Shown here: positions 1 through 11,483 of the stretch, piece by piece
Numbering within the stretch: the stretch's first letter is position 1
Layout of the letters: every line of letters begins with the position of its first letter
Assembly: GCA_037178675.1 (NCBI GenBank)
Contig: JAYMGJ010000679.1
Location: 1 to 48,491, forward strand
Source of the DNA: Scleroderma bovista
Taxonomy: Eukaryota > Basidiomycota > Agaricomycetes > Boletales > Sclerodermataceae
Reading direction: 5' to 3'
DNA length: 48,491 bases
The notes under the pieces: model-generated
What the model saw: only the letters and a program-made list of their open reading frames with translations
What the model was told of the DNA's origin: nothing
Database searches by the model: none
Program-made: the position numbers and the translations under genes

Positions 1-1140
1 GATTTCATTGAACTCATCATTGGCGAAGGGCTCGTGGGCGAAGGGTTCATCATCCCCAAGGGAGATGGCATCCTCCTCATACATTGTGATGCGCTCTTCA
101 AGACGAGGGCGCTTCAGCGAGGAGGAACTGGCCTCGGGCTGGTCCAGGTTCGCACTCACCAATGACACAACTTGGTCGAGGGTGCGGATGGTCTGGCAGG
201 AGGGTTCTACCCCCAGACAGTGTGCCAAATTGAAGGCCTTGATAGTATTGTCGAATGCAGGGGGGCCGTAGTTGGTAGCACCGGGGGTGTGAGCCAGGGC
301 GCAAGGGTTGACAGTGGGCTCTGGTCCATTGTAGTGGACATATGTGGCAAAGGCGGCTTGTTGGGTGTTCTTGCGACGAGTGCGAGCCTTCTTGCCACCA
401 CATTGAGTGTGGCCTCCCTGTCCTTGGGCAGGAGCATTTCCACTCATACCGCCATTGGACCTGCCTTGCTGCTGCTGCTGCTGGGCAAACTTGGGGTCAG
501 CCGGCTTGCGCTTCACAGCGCTAAGCTTGTTGGCCTGGGGGCCCTTACCACCAGCGCGGGAAGAAGTGCCTTTCTGCTCAAAAGAGAGTGTGGCGGCCTT
601 GACGATCCCGTCGGGCTTCAGATTCTTGATCTCGTCCGGCGACGTTTGGCTGAGTATCTGAGCTATGACCTCCATGGTGGGAGGGAGCTTGCAAAGAATA
701 ATCATTGCCTGCACAGGGGCAGGGAACTCAAAGCCAGCGTCCTTCAGGTAGGTGAAGTGGCTAAGCAACTTCATAATGGCAGGAGCAGGATGGGAGCCAG
801 CGGGAATGTTGGTGGCCAGGAGGTTGCTAAGCTCAGCATAGGCAGAACCAATACTAGGGGTGCTGAAGTTCTTCTTCAGGTGGTCCCATACTTCCTTGAC
901 AGACGTGAGTTTGGAAACGGCGACTTGAATTGAGGGGGCAAGGTGCAAGGTGATGTTACCGAGCACTCTCTCGGTGTTGTCGTCCCATTCCTTTCAATCA
1001 TCGTGACCGTCAGCAGGTTGCATCATCAAATAGACATACCATTGGCCTTGTGCCTGGAGGTAGGCCTGCATAGAAGTGTGCCACTGCTGCCAGTTGGAGC
1101 CAGTGAACATGGGAACCATCTTGTCAAGAGTGCTGGACAT
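1..1140 (-). pseudogene. gag: Ty1/copia gag (5' part of gag-pol), runs off the left edge
   Basis: The minus strand reads as a copia-type Gag, the capsid precursor that packages the element RNA. The start ATG at 1138-1140 opens a Gag N-terminus of the UBN2/copia type (TGSNWQQWHTSMQAYL, with residues DHLKKNF and LPPTMEVIAQIL further on), followed by a basic Q/G/K-rich stretch. It is a close relative of the gag at 35796-36950 in this window. The frame is open to position 1 apart from one TGA at 994-996, where the other copy has CAA, so this copy is inactive unless the stop is read through. Residues upstream of the ATG are also readable (to 1188) but have no ATG. The window edge cuts it just before the point where the other copy is interrupted by element A. 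Confidence 0.9.
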
Positions 1141-1509
1141 GGTGATATTCTGTTGGGAGTCAACGGAGTCAGCAAGTGAATGCAACAACGGACAAGCAAG
1201 AAAAGAAGAAACACCTGAGTGCTAGTGAAAGCACTTCTGTCAACAGCTAACTCATGACTAGGTCATGCCAGCACAAGTTGTTGTCGATGTTCACCATGGT
1301 TGGCGCAAGTCATCAATGAACTTCGCCTGGGGCAATACAGGTGCTCAACTAGGAGCTCACTGTCTGGCACAAGTCATTGACTGACTTCGCCTTGTGGCTA
1401 TGCAGGGGCTCAGCTAGGAGCTCACTGTGGTCCACAGTGTCAAGCTAGTTAAAGCGACGCTCAGGGAGCTGGAGCACTGTCTGGTGCATTGCTGCACACA
1501 GTGTGCTCA
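1141..1509 (-). repeat. copia 5' leader with tandem repeats
   Basis: This is the untranslated leader between primer site and gag of the minus-strand copia. It contains two diverged ~65-bp units built around GTGAGCTCCTAG and GACTTGCGCCA (seen in the reverse complement), the same arrangement as at 35511-35640 in the other copy. No gene is seen here. Confidence 0.7.
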
Positions 1510-1523
1510 CAGGGCTCATAACC
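1510..1523 (-). promoter_or_regulatory. primer binding site, half-tRNA-iMet type
   Basis: The 14 bases immediately inside the LTR read CAGGGCTCATAACC on the plus strand. This equals the anticodon arm of eukaryotic initiator tRNA-Met (anticodon CAT in GGGCTCATAACCC), so the minus-strand element RNA would pair with an internal half-tRNA fragment, as known for Drosophila copia. Confidence 0.75.
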
Positions 1524-1811
1524 TGTTGAAGCAATACTTATATATGTAGAGGAACTGCTACTCCAACTCACCTGTTGGGTGGAGTGCACAACCTGAGATG
1601 GTAGCAGTAGCTGGTTAAGAGCTGTTATATTATATAAGCGATGAACACTGTTTATATACAACAAATAGTGTGATGCATGACTGTGACACGTGACATGTGA
1701 CATGTAACATCTACTCTAAAGAGGACTATTACTAAGTCTACAGTAATATGGGTTGCAGTCTTGTGCGCACTTCGTCGACGGTTTATGCTGGGTGCACATG
1801 CGACTTCAACA
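1524..1811 (-). mobile_element. copia LTR (5' LTR of minus-strand element)
   Basis: The 288-bp LTR begins TGTTGAAG and ends CTTCAACA in both directions. It is homologous to the 275-bp LTRs at 35138-35412 and 43083-43357, with a 13-bp insertion near the ACATGTCAC motifs. It holds a TATATAAA box and a perfect CAG/GTGAGT donor-like motif. The partner LTR lies outside the window. Confidence 0.9.
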
Positions 1812-2470
1812 AAACATTTCTTCCGAAATCACCTGGACTCAAACAAGATACCTTCAAAGGAGGCAAGCCCGCCTGAAGTATTGACCTTAGGGGTGGACAT
1901 TGATTACGATATGATTGAGGACCAACACAAATGGTCACAAGCTTCAAGGGTTGACATGTCACTTTGAGCCATCAACTTCATGGTAGATTGAGCCTGATGT
2001 CGACTTACCTGATCTCTGGGATGAGAGGCTTCTAACGCCTCCGAGGATAGTGATGCCATGTCAGACCCTTCGGCGAGTTTCAGTTGTACCTGAGTGCCCA
2101 TGTATTTGAATGGTATGTGAGTGCACGACTTGATATTCACAGACGATGATGACACTTCAGATGTCAAGGGTGATACCTTGGATGATAAGACATCCAGCTC
2201 AACAACAGAGTCTTCAATGGACAACGACAGATCCTCAATCTATGAAACCATGCCTGAGAGTCAATCCTACCAAGACGAGGATGATGACGACTTACCACTG
2301 TGCATTGGAGCTTGCACTGTCACCATGGATTATTCTGACAAAGAAGACCTATCGGACTCTGAGGACCTGTCAAGACTGGTTCTCCTCAACGATCTTACTA
2401 GGAGGTCCAGAGGTGCAGGGAACTAATGAGGAGGTAAGTCCAGACACTAGTAGGTGCTAGTTAGTGCAGA
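1812..2470 (+). other. Flank with acidic ORF (2121-2426), possibly retroelement-derived
   Basis: To the right of the LTR lies about 660 bp without a recognisable gene. Frame 2121-2426 is open and encodes a strongly acidic, Ser/Thr/Asp-rich stretch (runs such as TDDDD and EDDDD). Such tails resemble the acidic linker after gypsy Gag zinc knuckles, as at 23030-23165, but there is no domain to prove this. A short stretch near 1870-1975 also reads open. I assign no function. Confidence 0.3.
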
Positions 2471-3513
2471 GAGTCAAGTCTGGGTCAAACGAACGAAGTC
2501 CGGGCACTAGAGGAGCACAGGGAGTAAGTCTGGGTTTTTGCGGAGTAAGTCCGGACCGCGGGAAAGTGGTCCGGAGTTGAGCGCAGCTTGTCCGGAGCGA
2601 AGAACATCCCAGAGGTGGGATAAGTCCTGAGAGGTCTAGCGTTGAGTCTGGGACAGAGGTGGCTTTTGCCCTCATGCAAGTAGGAGACTTGCTAGGATCG
2701 GACATAGGACCAAGGGGACGAGATAGGACAGAGGCCGGAGTTGGCTGGAGTTCAGGAGAACAAGATGGGATTAGGAGAGCATGGTGGGTAGTACAGAGTG
2801 GGGAGTATCTTAGTCGAGATTTGATCTAAGGATCTACTAGGCCGGAGTACGGTAGTTTATATAGTAAAGAGACTAGAGGTGAGTATATATGGTGACAAGT
2901 AAACACCCTAGTCGGGACAAGGGATGGAGCAGAAGCAGACAGGAAAATAAACCAGGGACAGGAAAATAAACCAGAGCAGAAGCAGACATGGGGAACTAGA
3001 GTTACAGGGACGACGGAGGAAAAGCAGGGACAAGGGAACTAGGTCGGAAGAGGACAGGTAAGGGTCAGAGGTGGACTTAACTAATGTTAAGTCCAGAGCG
3101 ATGTCCAGGACCAGAGGAAGTGCAAGAGCGAAGGGAGTGTACGAGCGGAGGGAGTGTGCGAGTGGAGGAAGGGTGGAGTAGCTGGAGGAAGGTCCGGAGT
3201 TGGACATGGAAATGTCCTAAGCCTTTGGTGGACCTGACAGAGGAAGCGGAGCAGGAGCAGGAGCAGAACTGAGCCAGAGTTGGATGTACCAGCCGGAGTT
3301 GGGCTACGTCGCAGACAAGGCTAAGGGAGTGGCCGGACTGAAACCGGAGTAGCGACTAGTGGTAGGTACAGGTCTGACACGGAGGAGTTAGACCGCAGAT
3401 CTGTCTGTAGGAAGACAGGGGTTAGTCCTGAGGCGGAGATGGACGTAGTGACCGGAGTTCAGCTGGAGTGCAGCTATAGGGCTGGAGATGGCCAGACTAG
3501 ATCCAGAGTTGCA
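2471..3513 (+). mobile_element. CCGGA-rich LTR-like repeat, gypsy-type relic
   Basis: The start (GTCAAGTCTGGGTC) and the motif TATATGGTGACAAGTAAACA near 2885-2905 are shared with the solo LTR at 33256-33834 (reverse strand) and the partial LTR at 48178-48491. The body is dense in CCGGAGT/GTCCGGA words and in AGGGAGT-type short repeats, suggesting internal expansion. The right boundary is approximate and rests on a weak match (AGATCCAGAG) to the LTR end AAGATCCGGAACA. Open frames inside are not credible genes. Confidence 0.5.
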
Positions 3514-4823
3514 TCTATGCCTAAGGAGAGGTCAGGCGGGCCATGGTTAGACCAGAGTTGCAACTGGAAAAGTATGGATATGACAGGACCCCTGTTCGAT
3601 GATTATGGATCTAAGAGATGATCCTCACCTGGACTGCTGCATCTCACATCTTGGAGAACTTGACAACCCTCTGGGAGACAGTGCTGCAGAAAAATCATCA
3701 AGTGTGACCTGCTCAGGTGAAAAGCCCTACTCACCTGGTGTCTGACCATAACCGATTCTCCATCCATCGCGTGCAGAATGACCAGCATGTCATCATTGAC
3801 TCAACTCAACTCTTCAATGAAGAAGTATTGATCGATATCTAACTACTCCACCACCCCTACTTTGCGATTGATCATTGGCATTTGCGGAACCGGGTAAGGT
3901 GTATTGGTCACATGCAGATGTGACGAGGATGTCAGACAGAACAGAGAGGGTATGAGGCACCTGTACTCAGAAAGGATTGCAGGATCAATGAGCATTGATA
4001 AATTTCGACTCAGTTGAATCGCACCAATTTGGTTACTGCACTGCTCCATGGTGAAAGAATACGCAGGATGAAGAAGTGGCTTCAAAGTGGTAGCCTTGCG
4101 ACATTGATATGTTTGAAGCTTGGACCACAAAGAGACAACAGCGATGGCAGCTTTTGGAAGGGTTGCCAAGGGATGAGACTTGGATTATATAATCGACTTG
4201 CAACTTTGAACGTTACGTCAGCTTGTCACATTGGACTTGACGAAGCCTTGCCATTTGCCTCAGCCTGTCATTGCTTCCTTGTCGACTCGGACCTCAACAA
4301 CCTTCCTCAAAGATCCAGATCAATGTCAACTGAGGTGAGTTCGATGCTTTATATAGCGAGTAGAAACTGACAATACACTCGAGCTTCAAAGCTTCAGATC
4401 ACGATCAGAATTGACCATTTGCGATCTCTCTCGGTCTTACTGCTAGACCAACCCCTGACCCCCTGACCCCTCATAGAGATCAGATCGGTGAAGAACTGGT
4501 CTTGACAGCAGGCCATTTCAGAAAAATCCGATGTCGAGGCCAATATACAGGGCTAGACCATCTACTTGGGTACATCCCTTGCTACCTTATTCTCATCCCA
4601 TCTCCTAATTCCATTGGTGAAATTCTTGCATGTCATTCGGAACAAGTCTTTTGAAGGTTGGTCTCTTGCTCTGTCTGTCATTCAGGCACAATCACACCCT
4701 TGTCATTGTTCATACAATAGGATAATGACCTGATATCAGTATACAAAATCAAATCTTTGCAGGCCATTCATATGGTCAAGGGCATCACACGACCTTCATC
4801 TCAATCAGCTCCAGTATCATCGC
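3514..4823. other. No recognisable gene
   Basis: About 1.3 kb of unique-looking sequence. Short open frames exist (for example 4014-4370 plus) but lack domains, splice context or repetition elsewhere in the window. The sequence ACCCCTGACCCCCTGACCCC near 4450-4470 is a small direct repeat. Confidence 0.4.
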
Positions 4824-5526
4824 CTAACCAACAGTAGGGCCTTCGGGCCTTCCACAGGTCAAAGCTTGCACGATCCCCTCACACAATTTAATGGCAATCT
4901 CAGATTTGGTGCCCTTGCTGGGGTCAACCCATTTGCAAGTATGGGCATCAACCTGAACGATCCCAATATGGTGCACATATACCCCTACTTGGGTTGTTGA
5001 GGACTCACTGGGTATCATGACATATACACAACACAGTTGCAAAGCATATGACGAAGCAAGCCTTCGAACCAAAGGCCATACGGATTACTTGATCTGCTCC
5101 TGATACCCCATTTACCTGTCTGATATTCGGGTGTTGTAATCTTTCCTTGCAAGTTCTGCAAGTTGGCCACAACACAAGGGTAGTCCATCTTAGCAGGTTG
5201 CAAGTCCGGCATCGTGATTGCACACGATGACTTGACCTCCACCAGGTTCTTGGCATCAGAGGTCCACCAAAACTCGTCCCGATTGATCTTGACAATAGCG
5301 CTCAACCTTGCGATTTCAAAGTCGGATATGTCTGTGCTTGCCCTGTCAACGCCCTTATCAGGTTTGATAACCAAGTGATCGGCATGCTCATCTCGGACCC
5401 ACTTGATGTGGTCAATCACAGCTGTCTGCCTGAGGTAAAAACATGACTCCGAAAGATCCTGGCGAGGTTCTAAAAGCTGTGCAGCTACTTTTTGTGTCCC
5501 GTGAGTGTTTTTTGCTGGAGAATCAT
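4824..5526 (-). pseudogene. Two-exon fungal gene of unknown function, fragment
   Basis: The upstream exon (about 5500 down to 5117) encodes a globular, non-repetitive segment with a WWTSDAKNLVEVKSS stretch, where a D followed by ExK recalls PD-(D/E)XK nuclease cores. This is only a resemblance. A GTAAAT donor follows EYQTG, and an exon further down (about 5072-4824) reads HHIGIVQVDAHTCKWVDPSKG to a TAG. The reading between them requires splicing or a frameshift, and no ATG start is clear at the 5' end. The general look (single-copy fungal protein, low repeats) argues it was a real gene. I do not recognise the family. Confidence 0.4.
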
Positions 5527-5867
5527 CGCTCCTGCTAATCACGGTTTGATCTGTGTTGGCTTAATCACTTATATGTGGCTTCAAAAGCTTTGGGGAATGG
5601 GAATCACATTGGGTTGGGGGGTGAGACTACTGTACGCCAGCTTCTTGCCTCAAACATCCTCCATGAATCCGACGCCTTGGACTTCAATTGGTATCTGCTG
5701 AATCTATGGTTCAGCATGTCCAGCTTGCAATTGTAGTCGTATGAACAGATTTGTGTGTCCCCAGCAGATTTCCTGGGAACCCTATAAACTTGATTGAAAT
5801 ACAGAATAGTAGTCTGATGAGGACGAGGTACAACAAAATAAGTTAAATAAATAAAAAAAGATCATAT

Positions 5868-6560
5868 CTCAGCATCTGAATCATTGTCCGAACAGGAGGA
5901 AACAGACTCCACAGTACTGCCATCCAGACCATCTGAGTCTGCATATTCCTTTATCCTCTCAGACATACTTGCCATTAGACATCGAGCAGCACGTGCAAGG
6001 CCAACATGAACATTGGCTGTATGGAGTTTTTTCCCTGTTTCATGTTCTACATTGTTGTAATACTCTTTTTCAATATTGATCTGCTTCAGGCACCTCTGGA
6101 CCAGGTGCTTCTCCACCCGACACTCCAATCTTCGAGCTTTGAGCAAAGCAAATCCGAGGTCATCTTTGGTTGTTGTTTGAGCTTCAAACAAAGCAAATCC
6201 GCCGTCATCATTGGTTGTGAAATGGTAAGGCGGGTGGTATGGCTGTCATGTGTATCAATTATTAGATTTATGCATAATACAAAAATCAGCCCATACACCA
6301 ACATTGCCTCCAGTGTCAACTGGGTCAGAAAAAGGGGGACAGTGGTAAGGGTTGGGATATTCACGAGCGACCTGATTACACCAGACAGCACATTTTTCTC
6401 GGTCTGAAGGTTTGAATGAGAGAGGCCCATCACCTGGTTTACGGTGGACAAGTGAGTGGCTGGTAAAGCCAATGTTTGAGTCAACAGGATGCATCTTGCT
6501 GGGTGGTAGGTTGTTAAACTGTGCCCTCACTGCTGGCAAGTCTCAAATCAACAGAACATT
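5868..6560 (-). CDS. Small two-exon gene of unknown function with acidic C-terminus
   Basis: Exon 1 (about 6539-6290) encodes a Pro/Cys-containing segment (CAVWCNQVAREYPNPYHCPPFSDP). A later exon (about 6230-5868) begins near DDGGFALFEAQTTTK. It continues through a basic helical stretch (ALLKARRLECRVEKHLVQRC) to an acidic Ser/Asp tail and TAG. The junction contains a ~40-bp imperfect direct duplication (GATGACNNCGGATTTGCTTTG twice), giving the repeated ADLLCLKL/SDLLCSKL or GFALFEA/GFALLKA readings. Intron borders are not certain. No known domain is evident. It could be transposon cargo. Confidence 0.4.
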
Positions 6561-6770
6561 CCGAATATCTCACAGCTGTTGCATGTACTGGATGCCAAAT
6601 ATGCCTAGGGCTATGATGGGGAAATTATTCTATTCCAACGTCAAATACAAACTCATGCTCTGTGAGGATCCTTCAACCTAGTACATATACTAAAAGTAGT
6701 CTTCACAATATTGTGTATTGCCATATTGTATTGTCATATATTTGGTCGTGTATTGTTCTACCAAGTCGTG
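6560..6770. other. Spacer, nothing identified
   Basis: AT-rich spacer with direct repeats of CATATTGTATTG/ATATTTGGTCGTGTATTG near 6710-6755. No gene supported. Confidence 0.4.
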
Positions 6771-6774
6771 GTGA

Positions 6775-7340
6775 TTCCTGGATATAACTCCCTAATTCCT
6801 GCAGCTAAGTCGCTCCACATACTATGTTCGTCCATCCAGCACAGAGATTACTTGCATTGTGTGATAGGCTCTCACCAATTTGAACTCGGAAGATTGGCAG
6901 GGAACACTCTGGAGTTCCATAAATACTCAATTGGCATGTCACGTCTGGGTTCCCTGACTCATAAATACATAACCTCTCAGGTGAGCTGGGGTATATATCT
7001 CCCCAAATCCTCCACCACTTCAGAGTCTCACGTCTGACCAAGCCTATCTAGGAAAAAAGGATGCAAGGAACACACTGTATGTCCATAAACACTTGATCGC
7101 CATATCGTTTCTGGATTCTGCAAATACTATGGTGAGTTGTTGCATATATCCCCCCAATTCCTGCCTCATTATCCCTTATACCTGACTGTTGATGATAACT
7201 ATCCGCAGCAAGAAGGTACAGGTAACATTGAAATACTCGATGATCAATGATTGGTTTTGGGTGAGTTGCCGTGGATATCTCCCCATAATCCTGCACCATA
7301 CCCCCAATGTTTGTCTGTAAATGATGACGTCTAGGGCAAG
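6775..7340. repeat. Degenerate ~130-155 bp tandem repeat
   Basis: Four diverged units share TGGATATAACTCCCTAATTCCTGC (position ~6779), TATATATCTCCCCAAATCC (~6990), CATATATCCCCCCAATTCC (~7146) and GGATATCTCCCCATAATCC (~7280), the last three each preceded by GGTGAG. Copies are too diverged for recent expansion. The minus-strand open frames across it are probably a by-product of the repeat. Confidence 0.45.
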
Positions 7341-7634
7341 ACGGTGGTTGTTCATCAATTTTGATCGCAGGTATAAGTTGAGAATGGTCAACAAGTTTTG
7401 TGGACATTGACAGTTCTCTATGTCGGATGCTGGCTTCCAGTGTGAGTTCAAGTTGTAGTTCTTCTCTAATAAGAGACTGACGTCACATCTAATTGCTGCT
7501 AGTTGCCTCCGACCCTCTTAGGGTTGGGTATGTATATATCCCGGGAGAGTCAGGCGCTTCACCCTCCATTGGGGACTGGCTCACTAGTCATGTGAGTCAT
7601 CATTTTTGTTTTGTTTTCCAATCTCATTTGGCAG

Positions 7635-9455
7635 GCCTTCGTGCCTGTGGACATTCCTGAAAGCTATATCAAAATTGCTTATGTGGAAGGGTCGCTCCCC
7701 ATGAATCATCCCTTTCCTATATATGTGGTGTGTACCAATTGTTCTTTACAATCAACAAATTTGAAAATGATGTTGTATCAATTAGGATTCATCATGGTTC
7801 CCCGGAGCTTTAGTGAGTACATATACAATTCCAGAACAATTTCTCATTCAACGCTTACCAACAACTTTAGATTAATCAAACAAATCGCTATTCTGTTAGG
7901 TTGGAGTGAAGTTGGTGTGTATACTGGCTTTGGTGACACTGCCCTGAAGAAAGTACTACATGTAAGTCTACACCTTTTACTCCACCATCAATACTGATAT
8001 CTATGTGTTTGTCAGCCCAACCAGGACTTTTTGTCATGGATAGTTGATTCAAATTCCCATGATGGCGCAATGTCAACAGTGGATTCTCTAAGCACGGGTA
8101 TTGTCATGTCTCCGGATGATACTGCAAGTCAGGACCCTATCATTCAGGACAGTCAACAGCCTCCCAATGTCGAAGGGGATAGACATGATATTTGTACCCT
8201 GACATACGGCTCGATACTTTCAGCACATCTATTTGGGCCTCCCTTCAGTCCCGCAGTGGCCCTGATGGACAGCCCTTTGGGTCTTTATATTGAGTGCAAT
8301 GCGGAATGGTTCGACAGCGGCATCAAATACTCAGTGACATACTTTCAGCAGGTCTTTCCTGCTGCATGAGTTGTTATTACTGATGCATGGGTCAAGTTGA
8401 AAAATATATTGTATATCGAACTGGGTTCTCTGAGCCCAAATGTTGTCATCACTTCACATGCAACATCATTTCTGAGCGAATTGGATGGCATCTCATCTGC
8501 AATGGGACAACCTGTTGAACGTGGTAAGTACTTTTTTAGCGCCTAAGATCCTATATTGATCCTATACCAGGAATCAGATGCCATGCTAATACATTGCTCA
8601 CCATAAATATGTCTATCACAGGTCCAGCTGTTACGAAGATGGTATGTCACACTAGTCATGCTGTATATTAGCAAGTGTGCAAATGCATTCACAGGTAGCA
8701 GATGAAAGAAAGTCATTTATTCAGACTATGAAGTCCCAGGCCAAATTGCTTGTTGTGGAGACAAAGAAGGTCATCCTTGGTGGCTACGGTCTCGACAACT
8801 ACACCTGGGAAATATCGGCAATACAGGTTTCCACGATTTTAAACATCACGGAGCCTAACCAACCGATCAGCTCGATTGCTTTCACTAGGCACAAAGTCAC
8901 TGGGGTAAGTCAAGCCATACTGTGCAAAGTTTTTATGTACTTAAATCTACAAATTAGAAACCATACAGGCGAACCACAGTTTTAGTAATGCTGGTGAACC
9001 ACCTTCTGCATCCTTGCAGAGGCAGTGAGATGGCGATTGTCGATCTATTTCCAGAGAAGTACAAAGTGATACCCGATAAATTACTCACTTCCGTATGTGC
9101 ACATGTAACTGTTTGTACTTATCACTATGTGGAAGTGCTAACCTTTTGTCATGTACTAGCTTGTGTGTGCTTTGCGAGGAACATTCTCAAGATTGTCTAC
9201 TTCTACCATGTTCACTCCACGGACTGTCGTTGCTGAAGAGCTAGCACAGCTTCAGCTCCTCCACCAGTTTCGTCAGGGTTCTGATCCAGAAGTCGATGAT
9301 TTGAAACAGTGGCTTTCCTCTAGGGACAGCGAACATGGCTGGAGGGCTGACCTGTAAGTGACCGAATCAAATTTGTGTCTGATGCTCAATAATGCATTTG
9401 CAGTACCCGTGTTCTTGACCTCGTGAATGCACTAAGGGGGCTGCAATCTAATTAA
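7635..9455 (+). pseudogene. Multi-exon (at least 8 exons) fungal gene of unknown function, one internal TGA
   Basis: Exons are supported by GT-AG borders at 7635-7961, 8016-8523, 8622-8641 (20-nt microexon), 8695-8904, 8969-9092, 9160-9353 and 9404-9455, with further short pieces possible near 8571. The product looks globular and non-repetitive: LIKQIAILLGWSEVGVYTG in exon 1, then DSPLGLYIECNAEWFDSG and LKNILYIELGSLSPNVVITS in exon 2, and a helical C-terminus ending ALRGLQSN. Exon 2 is interrupted by a TGA at 8368-8370 (after FPAA) but the frame resumes immediately, so it is probably a CGA-to-TGA mutation. The 5' end is unresolved: an acceptor CAG ends at 7634, and the first exon upstream was not identified. 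I do not recognise the family. Confidence 0.55.
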
Positions 9456-9790
9456 CCAACACACTAACTTGGCTCTCAGCAATGGAATTGGTTTTGTTCA
9501 TACAACCATTGTGTAAACTAGTAGAGTTTGATTCTGTCACAATGCATACTATGTTTGGTTTCAACCATCATTCGGATATCTTCATTTTTGTTAACAAGAA
9601 CAACAGTACCATCTGATGATGGCCAGGCCCCTTGTTTACAGGTATGTGGTGAGAAGCAAGAACCCATCACTCTACTTCTTTTCTTTTCTTTCATTTTACC
9701 ATACATGCTGTAATTTGTCCACCATGCACTGTTCCCTCCATGACAGCCTGGACAAGCTCTAGTGACTGATCACCTTGCCAATCTCTTGAA
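9456..9790. other. Spacer downstream of the multi-exon gene
   Basis: No gene seen. It contains AT-rich sequence and a pyrimidine run (TTCTTTTCTTTTCTTTC) near 9675-9695. Confidence 0.4.
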
Positions 9791-10156
9791 CTCACTTTGG
9801 CCATATCCTCTCGATCCTGTGACCTCCATGTGCACCGATCTTTTCGCCGCAGCGCCACCCCTCACAGCATTGGCAACAACCATCCCCACAACATCTTGAC
9901 AGCAATGACGATGACAACCCCCACCCCTAGCTCCAGCGTGTCCGACGACAATGACAAGGACCTCCCCCAGCATCAACGTCGACCAGTAGCAGCGAAAACA
10001 GCAACAGCACCACCACCAGCACAGCGACAACAATGGCCCCCTACCAGCACCAGCGCAACAACGGCGATGACCTCAACGCTGCCACCACCAGCATGACAAT
10101 GACAATGCCCCCTCCCCCCCCCCCCCCACCACTAGCACCATTGCCAGCACCAGCAC
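9791..10156. repeat. CAN/CCA-rich low-complexity tract with a C homopolymer
   Basis: The sequence is built from CAACAN, CCACCA and AGCACC words and has a near-pure C run at about 10106-10131. The same composition resumes at 12493 on the other side of element B, so the element landed inside this tract. The plus and minus open frames here are low-complexity and not credible genes. Confidence 0.7.
10153..10156. repeat. Probable target-site duplication, GCAC
   Basis: GCAC abuts the left end of element B, and GCGC (12493-12496) abuts the right end. They differ by one CpG-to-CpA transition, as expected for a diverged 4-bp duplication. Confidence 0.45.
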
Positions 10157-10669
10157 TGTGTGCCTAAGGGAGGGAAGAGGTCAGAACAACCAACAACCAA
10201 CACCAAATGACAGCAATATGCAAGTGGTAGTCTTCCTTTGCATATCTGGAATTTAATCTCCTCAGAGGGATGTGCTGCACGCCTTCAGGCAGGATGCAGG
10301 AGGGAAGGGAAGGGCTTCTGATGGGGATAGAATGTGACTTGGGATGGTATTGACTCCTCTTCAGCCTACCACAGTGGTTAGGAAGAGTCCTGGGATTGAA
10401 GAGCAATGATAGATTGATGACAGGGGTGTAACAGCAGTGATGGAGCAACAGGGAAGCAAGGGCACAGTTCCTGCTTCAAGAATGTGATGGACAGTGATGG
10501 GATGGAGTGGACAGAGATGCTAGACTGCGCTTGAGCCTAGATAAATGATCAGATACAAGATATATCTGATAAACAGCAATATAGGAGCTTTAGGCCAGCA
10601 CTGAGTGACCTACAAGTCCAAAGACAAGGAGGGAGCTTATAGACAGTGAGGGAGAGTGAATGTGGTCGC

Positions 10670-10724
10670 TTTATTGAGGGGGAAGCAGACACTTCCTTGC
10701 AGCCTTTGGCTGCTGGTTTATATA
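10670..10724 (-). promoter_or_regulatory. TATA box and AATAAA signal of element B
   Basis: TATATAAA (10717-10724) is followed in element orientation by CCAGCAGCC and then CTCAATAAAGCGACC. The spacing is that of a retroelement U3/R boundary and polyadenylation signal. Confidence 0.65.
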
Positions 10725-11483
10725 CAGGAGGGGCTGTGGCCCTGTAAGCACAAGTGACTAAGTGCTTGGTAAGAGATTGGTAAGAAATTGGTAAGCGATT
10801 GATAAGCAGTGTATTCAGGCTGAGTCATCGATGGGGAGAGCCTGAACAAGCTGCTGAGCCAAGGGAGCAAAAACATAGGTAAAAAGGGGTGCATAACCAA
10901 GAATATGGAAAAATCATTGCATGGGGCCCAAAAGAGAGGGGGGGCAAGCATGGGATGAGTAGATCGAAGCTAAATGAGCATATGCGATGACATAATGCAT
11001 ATGAATCATAGGGGCATGAGTCATGAATTGATAAGCAGCATGATAAGCATGATTTGAAGGATGATTGGTAAGTGATTGGTAAGGGGAGTAATGGGGATTA
11101 GTAATGCCAAGAGGGGATGAATAATGCACAGCAGAGTGAGTCAGAGTGAGCCAGAGTGACTCTGTGTGACTCAGACAGAAGGGAAGCACAATCTGTGATT
11201 GATTGAACTTTAGATCTGGAGATGAGCTTCTGAAGCAGTGCCACTGATGGGAGTGGCTGGGGGATAATAAAAGAATTGATCCGACCAGAAGAGCAGTGTC
11301 AGGGGGCCTGGAATGACAAGTAGAGTCACAGCTGGTCACAGAGTGTCACAAATCCCTTGGATTGAGCTTCTGTAGAGAAAAAATGCGAAATTTGGTGCTC
11401 CCGAAGTGCAGTCTTCCCTTGAGCAGTAAGGGGAAAGTTCTGTACTCTATTAGGGCTCCTAAGAAGGGTTCTAGAGCACTGTT

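Noticed and set aside
5140..5300. PD-(D/E)XK nuclease domain in the 4.8-5.5 kb gene
   Set aside because: Only a D...EVK pattern is seen. Spacing and secondary-structure context cannot be judged reliably by eye.
9797..10096. Thr/Pro/Ala-rich protein on the plus strand and a Cys/Trp-rich one on the minus strand
   Set aside because: Both follow from CAN/CCA low-complexity DNA. No splice context or conservation.
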